Below are positions 1 through 6,458 of a stretch of 8,092 bases of DNA, piece after piece; positions within the stretch are counted from its first letter, which is position 1; every line of letters starts with the position of its first letter. The translations under genes and the position numbers were made by a program. The notes beneath the pieces were generated by a model. The model was not told the DNA's origin, made no database searches, and worked only from the letters and a program-made list of their open reading frames with translations. The stretch is from Syntrophomonadaceae bacterium (GTDB taxonomy: Bacteria > Bacillota_D > Dethiobacteria > DTU022). The stretch is taken from assembly GCA_003562605.1 (NCBI GenBank), contig PWUG01000314.1, positions 1 to 8,092 of the forward strand, written 5' to 3'.

Positions 1-744
1 ATGGAAATTGGATATACCGACTCCTACGTGATTTTTGACGACTGTTTCGTGCCCTGGGAGAGAGTCTTCACCTGCGGTGAGACCGACCACGGCGGTGTGG
101 CTGCCCTGCTGTTCGCCCTTTTTCACCGCCACTCCTACTCCGGCTGCAAACCGGCCATGCTTGATTACGTAATCGGTCTGGCCGCCCTGGCAGCGGAGAT
201 TAACGGGATCGAGAAAGCTCCACATGTCCGGGAGATGCTTTCAGAGCTGATCATGGTAGGCGAACTGGGTTATGCTGCCGGATACACGGCATCCGCCCTG
301 GGCAAGCCCGAAGTATATATACCGGGGATGGGTTTTTTACCTTACGGTCCCGGCAGCTGCATACCTCATTCCATTTATTCCAATGTGGGCCGCTGTTTAA
401 CCGGCGAGGCCGTATTCCACGAGCAGGAGATTCTTTCCAACATTGCCGGGGGTATGCCCGCAACTTTCCCTTACGAGAAAGATCTGGCCAATCCCGAAAC
501 TAAGGAGCTGCTTGAAAAGTACCTGAAGCGAAACCCTGATATCCCTATCGAGGAGCAGATCAAGTTTTGGCTTAGCTTTGTCGACTTTGCCCTTTCCGGT
601 TCTTCCGGCACCATGGTTTATGGCGCCTATCACGGGGGTGGTTCGCCAATCATGGAGCAGATCGCCATCACATCCCAGTATGATATTGAGTCGAAGAAGG
701 AGATAGTAAGGAAGCTGGCCGGAATGAAGCCAAAAAAAGGATGA
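1..744 (+). CDS. 4-hydroxybutyryl-CoA dehydratase / 4-hydroxyphenylacetate 3-hydroxylase family protein, C-terminal part (5' end outside window)
   Basis: The 247 visible residues match the C-terminal half of the HpaB/AbfD flavoprotein family. AbfD-type enzymes are about 490 residues and dehydrate 4-hydroxybutyryl-CoA to crotonyl-CoA with FAD and a [4Fe-4S] cluster. The motif around residues 42-50 (His42, Tyr46, Cys49, Lys50) fits, by spacing, the AbfD cluster ligands His292 and Cys299 and active-site residues Tyr296 and Lys300, an offset of 250. The other two cluster cysteines (99 and 103 in AbfD) would lie upstream and are not visible. A conserved His-Gly-rich motif (H211-G214, then Ser-Pro) lies near the C-terminus. 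The ATG at base 1 is probably an internal methionine, because the visible sequence opens in the middle of the fold. The substrate is uncertain: clostridial genomes carry several paralogues of this family, and aromatic hydroxylases are a related alternative, although those lack the cluster ligands. Family confidence is high, exact reaction low. Confidence 0.85.
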   Translation: MEIGYTDSYVIFDDCFVPWERVFTCGETDHGGVAALLFALFHRHSYSGCKPAMLDYVIGLAALAAEINGIEKAPHVREMLSELIMVGELGYAAGYTASALGKPEVYIPGMGFLPYGPGSCIPHSIYSNVGRCLTGEAVFHEQEILSNIAGGMPATFPYEKDLANPETKELLEKYLKRNPDIPIEEQIKFWLSFVDFALSGSSGTMVYGAYHGGGSPIMEQIAITSQYDIESKKEIVRKLAGMKPKKG

Positions 745-784
745 TTGCTTAAATATTTGGCAGCCTGCTTTGCCCGGGCTGAAG

Positions 785-791
785 AGAGGAG
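785..791 (+). promoter_or_regulatory. Shine-Dalgarno site that sets the start of the HerA-like gene
   Basis: AGAGGAG lies 8 bases before the ATG at 800. The reading frame is open further upstream to a TTG at 770, but that codon has no comparable site in front of it and the ten extra residues do not resemble a conserved N-terminus. The ATG at 800 is therefore the better start. Confidence 0.8.
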
Positions 792-799
792 CTGCTTGG

Positions 800-3283
800 A
801 TGGAGCATTATGAAAAGTTAGGTGTTTTCTATCTGGGGCGCCCTTACGATCTGGCGGAAAGAAAGCCGGGTGAAGGGCTGCTGCTTTATAACTCCAAGGA
901 TTTGGTTACCCACGGGGTCTGTGTAGGGATGACCGGCAGTGGTAAAACCGGCCTTTGTATCGGCCTTCTCGAGGAAGCGGCCCTGGATAATATCCCGGCG
1001 ATTATTATCGATCCTAAGGGCGATCTGACAAACATGCTTCTCACTTTCCCCGCACTGCGGCCGGAAGATTTCAGGCCGTGGATTAATGAGGACGATGCCC
1101 GTAAAAAAGGGCTTGCCCCTGATGATTTTGCCGCCCAGCAGGCCGAACTATGGCGCAAAGGTCTGGCTTCATGGCACCAGGACGGAGAGCGGATCCGGTT
1201 CCTGAAAGATTCCGCCGAGTTCGTGATCTATACCCCGGGAAGCACCGCCGGTATTCCGGTTTCCATTCTTGATTCTTTCGCCGCACCACCACTGGCAATT
1301 ATCGAAGACCTTGAACTGCTGCAGGACCGCGTCAGCGGCACGGCAGGCAGCCTGCTTGGATTAATCGGCATCAGCGCCGATCCTATCAACAGCCGCGAAC
1401 ACATCCTTATTTCAACTATCCTTTCCAATGCCTGGCAGCAGGGGCGCGATCTTGACCTGGCCGGGCTAATCCAGCAGATTCAGAACCCACCTTTTAGCCA
1501 GGTTGGGGTTATGAACTTAGAATCGTTCTTTTCTTCCAAGGATAGGTTTACTTTAAGCACCCAGCTGAACAATTTACTTGCCTCACCGAGTTTTGCCGGT
1601 TGGCTGCAGGGAGAGTCTCTAGATATCGACAGCATGCTGCACACTCCGGCCGGTAAGCCGAAAATGTCGATTTTCTCCATCGCTCATTTGGGAGATAATG
1701 AGCGCATGTTTTTTGTATCGCTACTTTTAAACCAGGTTTTAAGCTGGACCCGTTCACAGTCGGGCACCACCAGCCTGCGGGCTCTGCTCTACATGGATGA
1801 GATTTTCGGGTTTTTCCCGCCGGTGGCTAATCCTCCGTCTAAGGGGCCGCTTCTGACCTTGCTCAAGCAGGCCCGCGCTTTCGGGCTCGGCATTATGCTG
1901 ACAACTCAGAATCCGGTCGACCTGGATTATAAAGGGCTTGCCAACACCGGTACCTGGTTTGTCGGACGACTGCAGACAGAACGCGATAAAGCCAGACTTA
2001 TTGACGGACTGGCCGGTACAACAGCCGCCCAGGGGATAAAATTTGACCGTAAAACGATGGAGCAGACCATCTCAGGATTGGGGCAGCGGGTTTTCCTGAT
2101 GAATAATGTTCACCAGGATGCCCCTGTGATTTTTGAAACCAGATGGTGCATGTCATACCTGCGCGGTCCCCTGACGCGTAACCAGATTAAAGCTCTGATG
2201 GATCCGGAAAGAGGCCGTCTGGCCGGGCAGGCCGCAGCGACACCCGTTCCAAGGGCGGAACAGACTACACATGCAACAGCCGCTGCGCCACAAACCCCTG
2301 CAGCAGCAGTACCGCAGGCGGCACCCGATACCGGTATGCCTGTTTTGCCCCCGAGCATAAAACAGGTTTTTGTGCCTGTCCGGGGCCGGACAGGCCAGGG
2401 CGAAGCAATTGTCTATCGTCCGATGGTCATGGGCAGCACCCAACTCAGTTTTATAAACAACCGCCTTAACCTGCGTAAAAGCAGGGAGCTACTGCTGGCC
2501 ACAGAGGTAACAGATGATGCCTTCCCCGTTGACTGGGGCCGGGCTGAAGAGCTTCCGATCGATATCTCCGACCTTGAATCAAGCCCGGTCAGCGGAGCCC
2601 TATTTGAAGAGCTGCCCGCAGCAGCAGCAGATACGAGGAACCACACCAAATGGTCGCGTGAATTTGTAGACTGGCTTTACCGGAATCAGCTGCTCGTTTT
2701 AATGCAGAGCAAGAGGTTCGAACAGGTCTCCGAACCGGGCGAATCAGAGCGTGACTTCAGAGTGAGGCTCCAGCAGAGCGCCCGGGAGCAGCGCGATCAG
2801 GCCATGGAGAAACTGCGCCAGAAATACAGCTCGCGCATTGCCACACTTGAGGACAGGGTTCGCCGCGCCGAACAGGCTGTGCATAGGACTCAGGACCAGG
2901 CCAAACAGCATAAAATGCAGACAGCGATTTCTGTCGGTTCGACAATTCTTGGTTCATTCCTTGGTCGTTCACCGGTAAATGCCACAACACTGGGTCGGGC
3001 CACCACGGCTGCCAGGGGCGCCGGCAGGGCGATGAAAGGCCAGGAAGATGTTAAAAGAGCGGCTGAAACACTTGAGGTGCAGCGTCAGCGGCTGCAGGAG
3101 ATGGAAGAAGAGTTCAAACGGGAAACAGACCTGCTCAGCGAAGCGATGAATCCGCTAAACGAAGAACTCGAGCAGTTTACAGTCAAGCCATTAAAAAAAG
3201 ATATTCATTTGAAGTTGTTTGCCTTAGGTTGGTTGCCCTACCGCAGGACCGCAACAGGTATTGCCGAACCGGCCTGGCAGTAA
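800..3283 (+). CDS. HerA/YjgR-like P-loop ATPase with C-terminal coiled coils, function unknown
   Basis: This is an 827-residue soluble ATPase of the HerA/FtsK-like superfamily (DUF87/DUF853 type). A Walker A loop is at residues 43-50 (GMTGSGKT), followed by an IIIDPKGDL strand at about 68-76. The Walker B segment LLYMDEI is at 329-335, with Asp333 and Glu334 as the probable metal-binding and catalytic acids, and a polar sensor-like TTQNP is at 368-372. An Ala/Pro-rich linker (475-518) joins the ATPase to a C-terminal half with a charged coiled coil (about 648-709), a Gly/Ala-rich stretch (710-747) and a second coil (748-790). There is no signal peptide or clear membrane segment. Homologues pump or translocate DNA (HerA, with NurA) or are uncharacterised (YjgR), and no NurA, SIR2 or DUF4297 partner is in the window. 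From memory, similar long proteins occur in several bacterial phyla as unnamed ATP-binding proteins. The gene follows the dehydratase-like gene by 55 bases with no convincing terminator, so co-transcription is possible. The role in DNA handling is inferred from the fold only. Confidence 0.85.
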   Translation: MEHYEKLGVFYLGRPYDLAERKPGEGLLLYNSKDLVTHGVCVGMTGSGKTGLCIGLLEEAALDNIPAIIIDPKGDLTNMLLTFPALRPEDFRPWINEDDARKKGLAPDDFAAQQAELWRKGLASWHQDGERIRFLKDSAEFVIYTPGSTAGIPVSILDSFAAPPLAIIEDLELLQDRVSGTAGSLLGLIGISADPINSREHILISTILSNAWQQGRDLDLAGLIQQIQNPPFSQVGVMNLESFFSSKDRFTLSTQLNNLLASPSFAGWLQGESLDIDSMLHTPAGKPKMSIFSIAHLGDNERMFFVSLLLNQVLSWTRSQSGTTSLRALLYMDEIFGFFPPVANPPSKGPLLTLLKQARAFGLGIMLTTQNPVDLDYKGLANTGTWFVGRLQTERDKARLIDGLAGTTAAQGIKFDRKTMEQTISGLGQRVFLMNNVHQDAPVIFETRWCMSYLRGPLTRNQIKALMDPERGRLAGQAAATPVPRAEQTTHATAAAPQTPAAAVPQAAPDTGMPVLPPSIKQVFVPVRGRTGQGEAIVYRPMVMGSTQLSFINNRLNLRKSRELLLATEVTDDAFPVDWGRAEELPIDISDLESSPVSGALFEELPAAAADTRNHTKWSREFVDWLYRNQLLVLMQSKRFEQVSEPGESERDFRVRLQQSAREQRDQAMEKLRQKYSSRIATLEDRVRRAEQAVHRTQDQAKQHKMQTAISVGSTILGSFLGRSPVNATTLGRATTAARGAGRAMKGQEDVKRAAETLEVQRQRLQEMEEEFKRETDLLSEAMNPLNEELEQFTVKPLKKDIHLKLFALGWLPYRRTATGIAEPAWQ

Positions 3284-3289
3284 GCCATA

Positions 3290-4642
3290 TTATTCAGTGA
3301 CCATCTTGCGACCCACCCTGCCTGTTAAAACCACGGGATCATATACCGGGGAAAAGGGTGGGGCATAGGCAAGATCGAGCTGATAAATTTGGTCGATGGT
3401 CATTTTTGCCGTGATAGCCGTGGCGTAAACGTCGATTCTTTTTACGCTGTCAACGGGTCCGGCCAGTTGGGCGCCTAAAAGGCGGCCTCCTTTTTTTTCA
3501 GCAATTATTATAGCTGTAAGAGGGTTTCCACCGGGGTAGTAATGGACTCTGCTTCGTGCTGTGACCGAATATTTAAAGGCGTCAAATCCATGTTCTTCAG
3601 CTTCAGACAGTGTCAGCCCGGTTCGGGCCAGCCCCAGGTTGCAAAACCTGGTGATGGCAGTGCCTAAAATACCGGGAAATATTTCCTTCCCACCGCATAT
3701 ATTGATGCCGGCGACTACTCCTTCCTTGTTCGCTTTCAGGGCCAGGGCTACGTAAAGCGGTTGGCCGGTGATAATATCTCTTGTTGCGGCACAGTCTCCG
3801 GCGGCAAATATATTCGGGAAGTTTGTCTGCATTTGTTCGTTGACCCTGATGGCGCCTTTAACGGCGGTTTCAATTCCGCAGTTTTTGGCTAAATCACTGT
3901 TTGGTTCGACTCCCGTGGCAACAATGACTAAATCATAAATAAATTTTTCCCGGGTGGTATGAACCTCAACAGTATCATTTTGCCCGGTGATCCGGCATAC
4001 GGGATGGTCCAGGTTTAAGATGATCCCTTCCTTTTCCATCTCGGACTTAACTAGATCAGAAATCTCTGTTTCGTAAGTCCGGGATAAGTCAGCACGGCGA
4101 TGGATTAAGTGGGTTTCCAAACCCCTTTCTTTAAGAGTTTCAAGCATTTCAATAGCGATATACCCTCCGCCGATTACAGCACATTTTTTAGGTTTTTCGG
4201 TTTCGATGAAACTGCGTATAATATCTGCGTCATTTAAAGTATTTGCAGTGCAGATTCGCTGTGAAGGTGTATATTCGATCCCTGATTTTTTTGGACGGGC
4301 ACCAGTTGCAATAACCAGGCTGTCGTAGTCTTCAGTGATTGCGCCGTCCGGTGTATTCACGCTGACTGTTTTTCCCTGCGGGTCTATTGCAGTTACCTCG
4401 TGTTCCAACCTCAGGTCAAGTTTCCGTTTATTGATCGCTTCCTCCGGAGTAAGGGTGATCAAATTTTCCAGGTGGGGGACTAAACCCTGGACATAGTAGG
4501 GGATTCCACAGGCTCCGTACGAAATGTAACGGCCCTTTTCGAAAACGACCACATCCCATTCCGGCTTCTGTCTTTTAACCTGGCTGGCTGCGCTCATTCC
4601 GGCAGCATTGCCTCCGATTATCACAACTTTTTTCATTGTCAT
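3290..4642 (-). CDS. CoA-disulfide reductase / NADH oxidase-like FAD-dependent pyridine nucleotide-disulfide oxidoreductase
   Basis: This 450-residue flavoprotein belongs to the single-cysteine branch of the disulfide reductases (CoADR, Nox, Npsr). The N-terminal FAD-binding glycine motif is at residues 10-15 (GGNAAG). The sole redox cysteine is Cys45 in SYGACGIPYY, which in CoA-disulfide reductases forms a mixed disulfide with CoA. A second glycine motif for NAD(P)H is at 157-165 (IGGGYIAIE), and the FAD-contacting FAAGDCAA is at 279-286. The dimerisation domain carries tyrosines near 368-369 and 426 that resemble the CoADR catalytic tyrosines. The strand after the second glycine motif ends in His181-Arg182-Arg183 rather than an acidic residue, which suggests NADPH use. 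There is no C-terminal rhodanese domain, so it is not a full-length Npsr-type enzyme. Its likely role is keeping CoA or persulfides reduced in a cell short of glutathione; water- or peroxide-forming NADH oxidase is the alternative. An in-frame ATG at 4636 is a possible second start. Confidence 0.88.
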   Translation of the reverse strand: MTMKKVVIIGGNAAGMSAASQVKRQKPEWDVVVFEKGRYISYGACGIPYYVQGLVPHLENLITLTPEEAINKRKLDLRLEHEVTAIDPQGKTVSVNTPDGAITEDYDSLVIATGARPKKSGIEYTPSQRICTANTLNDADIIRSFIETEKPKKCAVIGGGYIAIEMLETLKERGLETHLIHRRADLSRTYETEISDLVKSEMEKEGIILNLDHPVCRITGQNDTVEVHTTREKFIYDLVIVATGVEPNSDLAKNCGIETAVKGAIRVNEQMQTNFPNIFAAGDCAATRDIITGQPLYVALALKANKEGVVAGINICGGKEIFPGILGTAITRFCNLGLARTGLTLSEAEEHGFDAFKYSVTARSRVHYYPGGNPLTAIIIAEKKGGRLLGAQLAGPVDSVKRIDVYATAITAKMTIDQIYQLDLAYAPPFSPVYDPVVLTGRVGRKMVTE

Positions 4643-4867
4643 CTATCCTCCATAATCCAGGATTCGGTTATTATCAATTTATCACCGATAATATCGATGC
4701 CTCCCCGGCTTATAACTCTGCTTGTCAAAAGTGTATGCTTTTTAATTCAATTTTTTGCTGTCTAAACCCTTTCAAGAAACGTTTTACGGTGAAGAGTGGT
4801 ATGAAAGCGAGCCTGATTTTCACCGCGGATACGGTTGAATAGGATCATGATAGGATGATGTTTTCGA
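4643..4867. other. Intergenic spacer between the transporter and flavoenzyme genes
   Basis: These 225 AT-richer bases separate two minus-strand genes. I see no convincing coding sequence. A short inverted repeat pairs CGGTGAA (4787-4793) with TTCACCG (4819-4825), but the 25-base loop and the lack of a T tract after it on the minus strand make it a poor terminator. On the minus strand a perfect TTGACA occurs around 4723-4728, with no -10 box at a normal distance. Nearer the flavoenzyme start is a cluster of GATAAT-like hexamers with a small inverted repeat. A promoter for the flavoenzyme is plausible here but I cannot place it. Confidence 0.45.
4647..4651 (-). promoter_or_regulatory. Shine-Dalgarno site of the CoA-disulfide-reductase-like gene
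   Basis: On the minus strand GGAGG lies 4 bases before the ATG at 4642 and 10 bases before the in-frame ATG at 4636. Neither spacing is clearly better, so the protein may be 450 or 448 residues. The shorter form begins MKKVVIIGG, the more usual opening for this family. Confidence 0.6.
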
Positions 4868-6223
4868 TCAAATCTCGAGTGAATCGATCGGTTTACGTGA
4901 ACCGGGTGGAATGCATTCTCCAGCTTCATTTACATCGATGCAAACCTCCGCTTCCCTGCCTGATCTTGCGTACAACGGGGCTGCGATAATCGTTACGAAA
5001 GAGCCAGCGATGTAAGCGGTGGGAATAGAGAAGGCCCTTGAGAGCCAGCCAAACGAAGGCTGGCCAAGAGCACCACCGGCATCGGCGAAAAATGAGTCTA
5101 CAGACAAAACAGTAGCACGGTGTTTCGAGGGGATGTGTGCGTTTATGTACCCCTGGCTAATCGGGCCGATTACACCCATCAAAATACCAATTAGGAACAT
5201 TGTAATCACCAATGAGACAAAGCCGGTTATACTGCCCTCGGCCGGGGCAAAAAGGCCGGAAAGACCCGCGATGCATGCTAAAACCGAGAAGACAGCAGCG
5301 CCGGTGGCCAGAACCCGCGGGGCGCTCGCTCCCCAGCGGCTGCGAGTCACCAGGTTGACGCAGAGGTTGCCAATCATGCTTGATAGCCCGAACATGGCGG
5401 CAAAAGCTCCTGAAACCCAAATAAGGTCCGGACGTCCGAGCAGGTTTAGAATATAGGGTTGTGCTGCGTAGAAGAAATACATGAAGAAAGAACCCTGCGC
5501 TGCCGAGGCAAGCAGCAGTGGTCGCACTACGGGGTTGCGCCAGCCGAAACGCATACCGGCATTGAAGATAACACGGGTCTCCGCAGCAAAGTGTGACACC
5601 TGCAGTGGACGCGGATTGAACCCGATGTCGTGCATGAGCATAAAAGTTGCTGTGAAGGCGATTACGAGGATTGCAGATCTTACCATGTAGGGTAACGCGA
5701 GATCGACCTGGCCGAGCAATCCTCCGGCTATAGTACCGGTAAGCATTGCAATACCGAAGACAAATCCGCCCCGGGCGAAGACCGCGTCTTTGCGGCCCTC
5801 GTGTCCTAAGGCATCAAGTGCATCGACAAGCCAGGCGTCGACCGCGCCTGTCTGAAAAGTATAACCCAGCCCAAGCAGGATTGACCCGGCAGAAAAGCCG
5901 AGAATACCCCAGCCGAAGGATGCAGAAGCAAGATAGAGTAGTGTTGACACGGTTAATGTAACGATCCCGAATAGGAAAGATATCTTTCTACCAACGGTAT
6001 CGGCGATCACACCGGTAGGAATTTCGAAAAGGACCTGGCCGACGCTGTATAAGCTGTTAACGAGCATGATCTCGAAGATGTCCAGGCCGGCTTCGAGCAG
6101 GAAAAGAGTGTTGACGCCCCAGATAAGAGCAGTGGCAAGAGTGAATAGGCCGCTCGTGGTGAGATAGGTCCGTATAACGCGGGCAGCTGTTTCTTCCGGT
6201 CTTTTTAATCCACTAGGTCCCAT
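4868..6223 (-). CDS. Major facilitator superfamily (MFS) transporter, 12 TM
   Basis: This 451-residue polytopic inner-membrane protein has the size and hydrophobic pattern of a 12-helix MFS carrier. The MFS signature between helices 2 and 3 is clear at residues 71-80 (GVIADTVGRK: Gly, Asp75, Gly78, Arg79, Lys80). A conserved cytoplasmic stretch around 353-378 (Gly-Pro-Ile-Ser, then IPSKHRATVLS) is typical of the second half of drug-exporter-like MFS proteins. The short hydrophilic tail after about 420 contains two cysteines (428, 437) and should be cytoplasmic. The substrate cannot be read from sequence; a drug/proton antiporter-like efflux role is most likely by resemblance. A stop codon lies in frame nine bases upstream of the ATG, so the start cannot be earlier. 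The ribosome site is unusually far (14 bases). The gene is divergent from the CHAP-dockerin gene and shares its control region. Confidence 0.9.
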   Translation of the reverse strand: MGPSGLKRPEETAARVIRTYLTTSGLFTLATALIWGVNTLFLLEAGLDIFEIMLVNSLYSVGQVLFEIPTGVIADTVGRKISFLFGIVTLTVSTLLYLASASFGWGILGFSAGSILLGLGYTFQTGAVDAWLVDALDALGHEGRKDAVFARGGFVFGIAMLTGTIAGGLLGQVDLALPYMVRSAILVIAFTATFMLMHDIGFNPRPLQVSHFAAETRVIFNAGMRFGWRNPVVRPLLLASAAQGSFFMYFFYAAQPYILNLLGRPDLIWVSGAFAAMFGLSSMIGNLCVNLVTRSRWGASAPRVLATGAAVFSVLACIAGLSGLFAPAEGSITGFVSLVITMFLIGILMGVIGPISQGYINAHIPSKHRATVLSVDSFFADAGGALGQPSFGWLSRAFSIPTAYIAGSFVTIIAAPLYARSGREAEVCIDVNEAGECIPPGSRKPIDSLEI

Positions 6224-6237
6224 GATTTTCTATGCCG

Positions 6238-6245
6238 CTCCCTCC
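6238..6245 (-). promoter_or_regulatory. Distant Shine-Dalgarno-like site of the MFS gene, overlapping a tiny leader ORF
   Basis: GGAGGGAG on the minus strand lies 14 bases before the MFS start, longer than the usual 5-10. The same bases sit inside a mini-ORF of six codons (ATG at 6250, TAG at 6230-6232) that ends six bases before the MFS ATG and in the same frame. Translation could start poorly or be coupled, or the site could be fortuitous. Confidence 0.4.
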
Positions 6246-6323
6246 ATCATGCCCTATCGTCCCCGCATGTCGTGTCACCGATGAACTGCCGGTTGATTAA
6301 GTCCGGGCATAAGTTTTCGCTGC

Positions 6324-6353
6324 GTAATTGCAACTCTGTGTAATTGCAACTCT
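6324..6353. repeat. Two direct copies of a 14-base element, probable operator half-sites
   Basis: GTAATTGCAACTCT occurs at 6324-6337 and again, identically, at 6340-6353, a 16-base period. The second copy supplies the left arm of the adjacent palindrome. Perfect short repeats directly upstream of a promoter suggest tandem binding of a dimeric regulator. Confidence 0.65.
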
Positions 6354-6360
6354 TGCAATT
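6342..6360. promoter_or_regulatory. 19-bp palindromic operator candidate
   Basis: AATTGCAACTCTTGCAATT is a perfect inverted repeat of 8-base arms around a 3-base centre. It covers the predicted rightward -35 (6353-6358) and lies just inside the predicted leftward transcript. Size and symmetry resemble sites of MarR- or TetR-type repressors; no such regulator gene is in the window. It is not a terminator, because the arms are AT-rich and the position is promoter-proximal. Confidence 0.6.
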
Positions 6361-6380
6361 TTTATGAAATTATGTATAAT
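6353..6380 (+). promoter_or_regulatory. Predicted sigma-A-type promoter for the CHAP-dockerin gene
   Basis: A consensus -10 TATAAT is at 6375-6380, 16 bases after a -35-like TTGCAA (6353-6358, four of six consensus bases). Transcription would start near 6387, giving a leader of about 70 bases. The -35 is buried in the right arm of the palindrome, so repressor binding should block it. Confidence 0.6.
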
Positions 6381-6401
6381 GGTATCATTATATCCAGTCA
6401 A
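6373..6401 (-). promoter_or_regulatory. Predicted leftward promoter for the MFS gene, overlapping the rightward one
   Basis: On the minus strand TTGACT (6401 to 6396, five of six bases) is followed after 17 bases by TATACA (6378 to 6373, four of six). This -10 overlaps the rightward -10 box, so the promoters are face to face and probably compete. The transcript would begin near 6366 and carry a leader of about 140 bases. It is weaker evidence than the rightward promoter; a minus-strand TATAAT at 6392 to 6387 has no matching -35. Confidence 0.4.
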
Positions 6402-6458
6402 TTGTAAATAAAAAGAAAAGGTAATCCTAATTTCAGGGTGAAAAGGGCACAGGGACTT

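Noticed and set aside
759..781. Short inverted repeat (CAGCC with GGCTG) between the dehydratase-like and ATPase genes
   Set aside because: The stem is only five bases with no T tract, so it does not support a terminator separating the two genes.
770..799. TTG at 770 as the start of the HerA-like ATPase
   Set aside because: The ATG at 800 has a near-ideal Shine-Dalgarno site 8 bases upstream, which itself lies inside the extension.
800..3283. A HerA-based anti-phage system
   Set aside because: The flanking genes are metabolic and transport genes with no nuclease, SIR2 or DUF4297 partner, so the defence label has no support here.
4787..4825. Inverted repeat as a possible terminator of the MFS transcript
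   Set aside because: A 7-base stem with a 25-base loop and no following T tract on the minus strand; it could easily arise by chance.
4636..4842. 68-codon plus-strand open frame overlapping the flavoenzyme start
   Set aside because: It starts antisense inside the flavoenzyme gene, has no ribosome site and no recognisable domain, and its composition looks like AT-rich spacer.
5019..5456. 145-codon plus-strand open frame inside the MFS gene
   Set aside because: It lies wholly antisense to a well-supported transporter, and the sequence is low-complexity Pro/Ala/Arg of the kind produced by reading a membrane-protein gene backwards.
6278..6310. 11-codon minus-strand ORF (ATG at 6310) in the MFS leader
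   Set aside because: No ribosome site and too short to separate from chance; kept out of the annotation.
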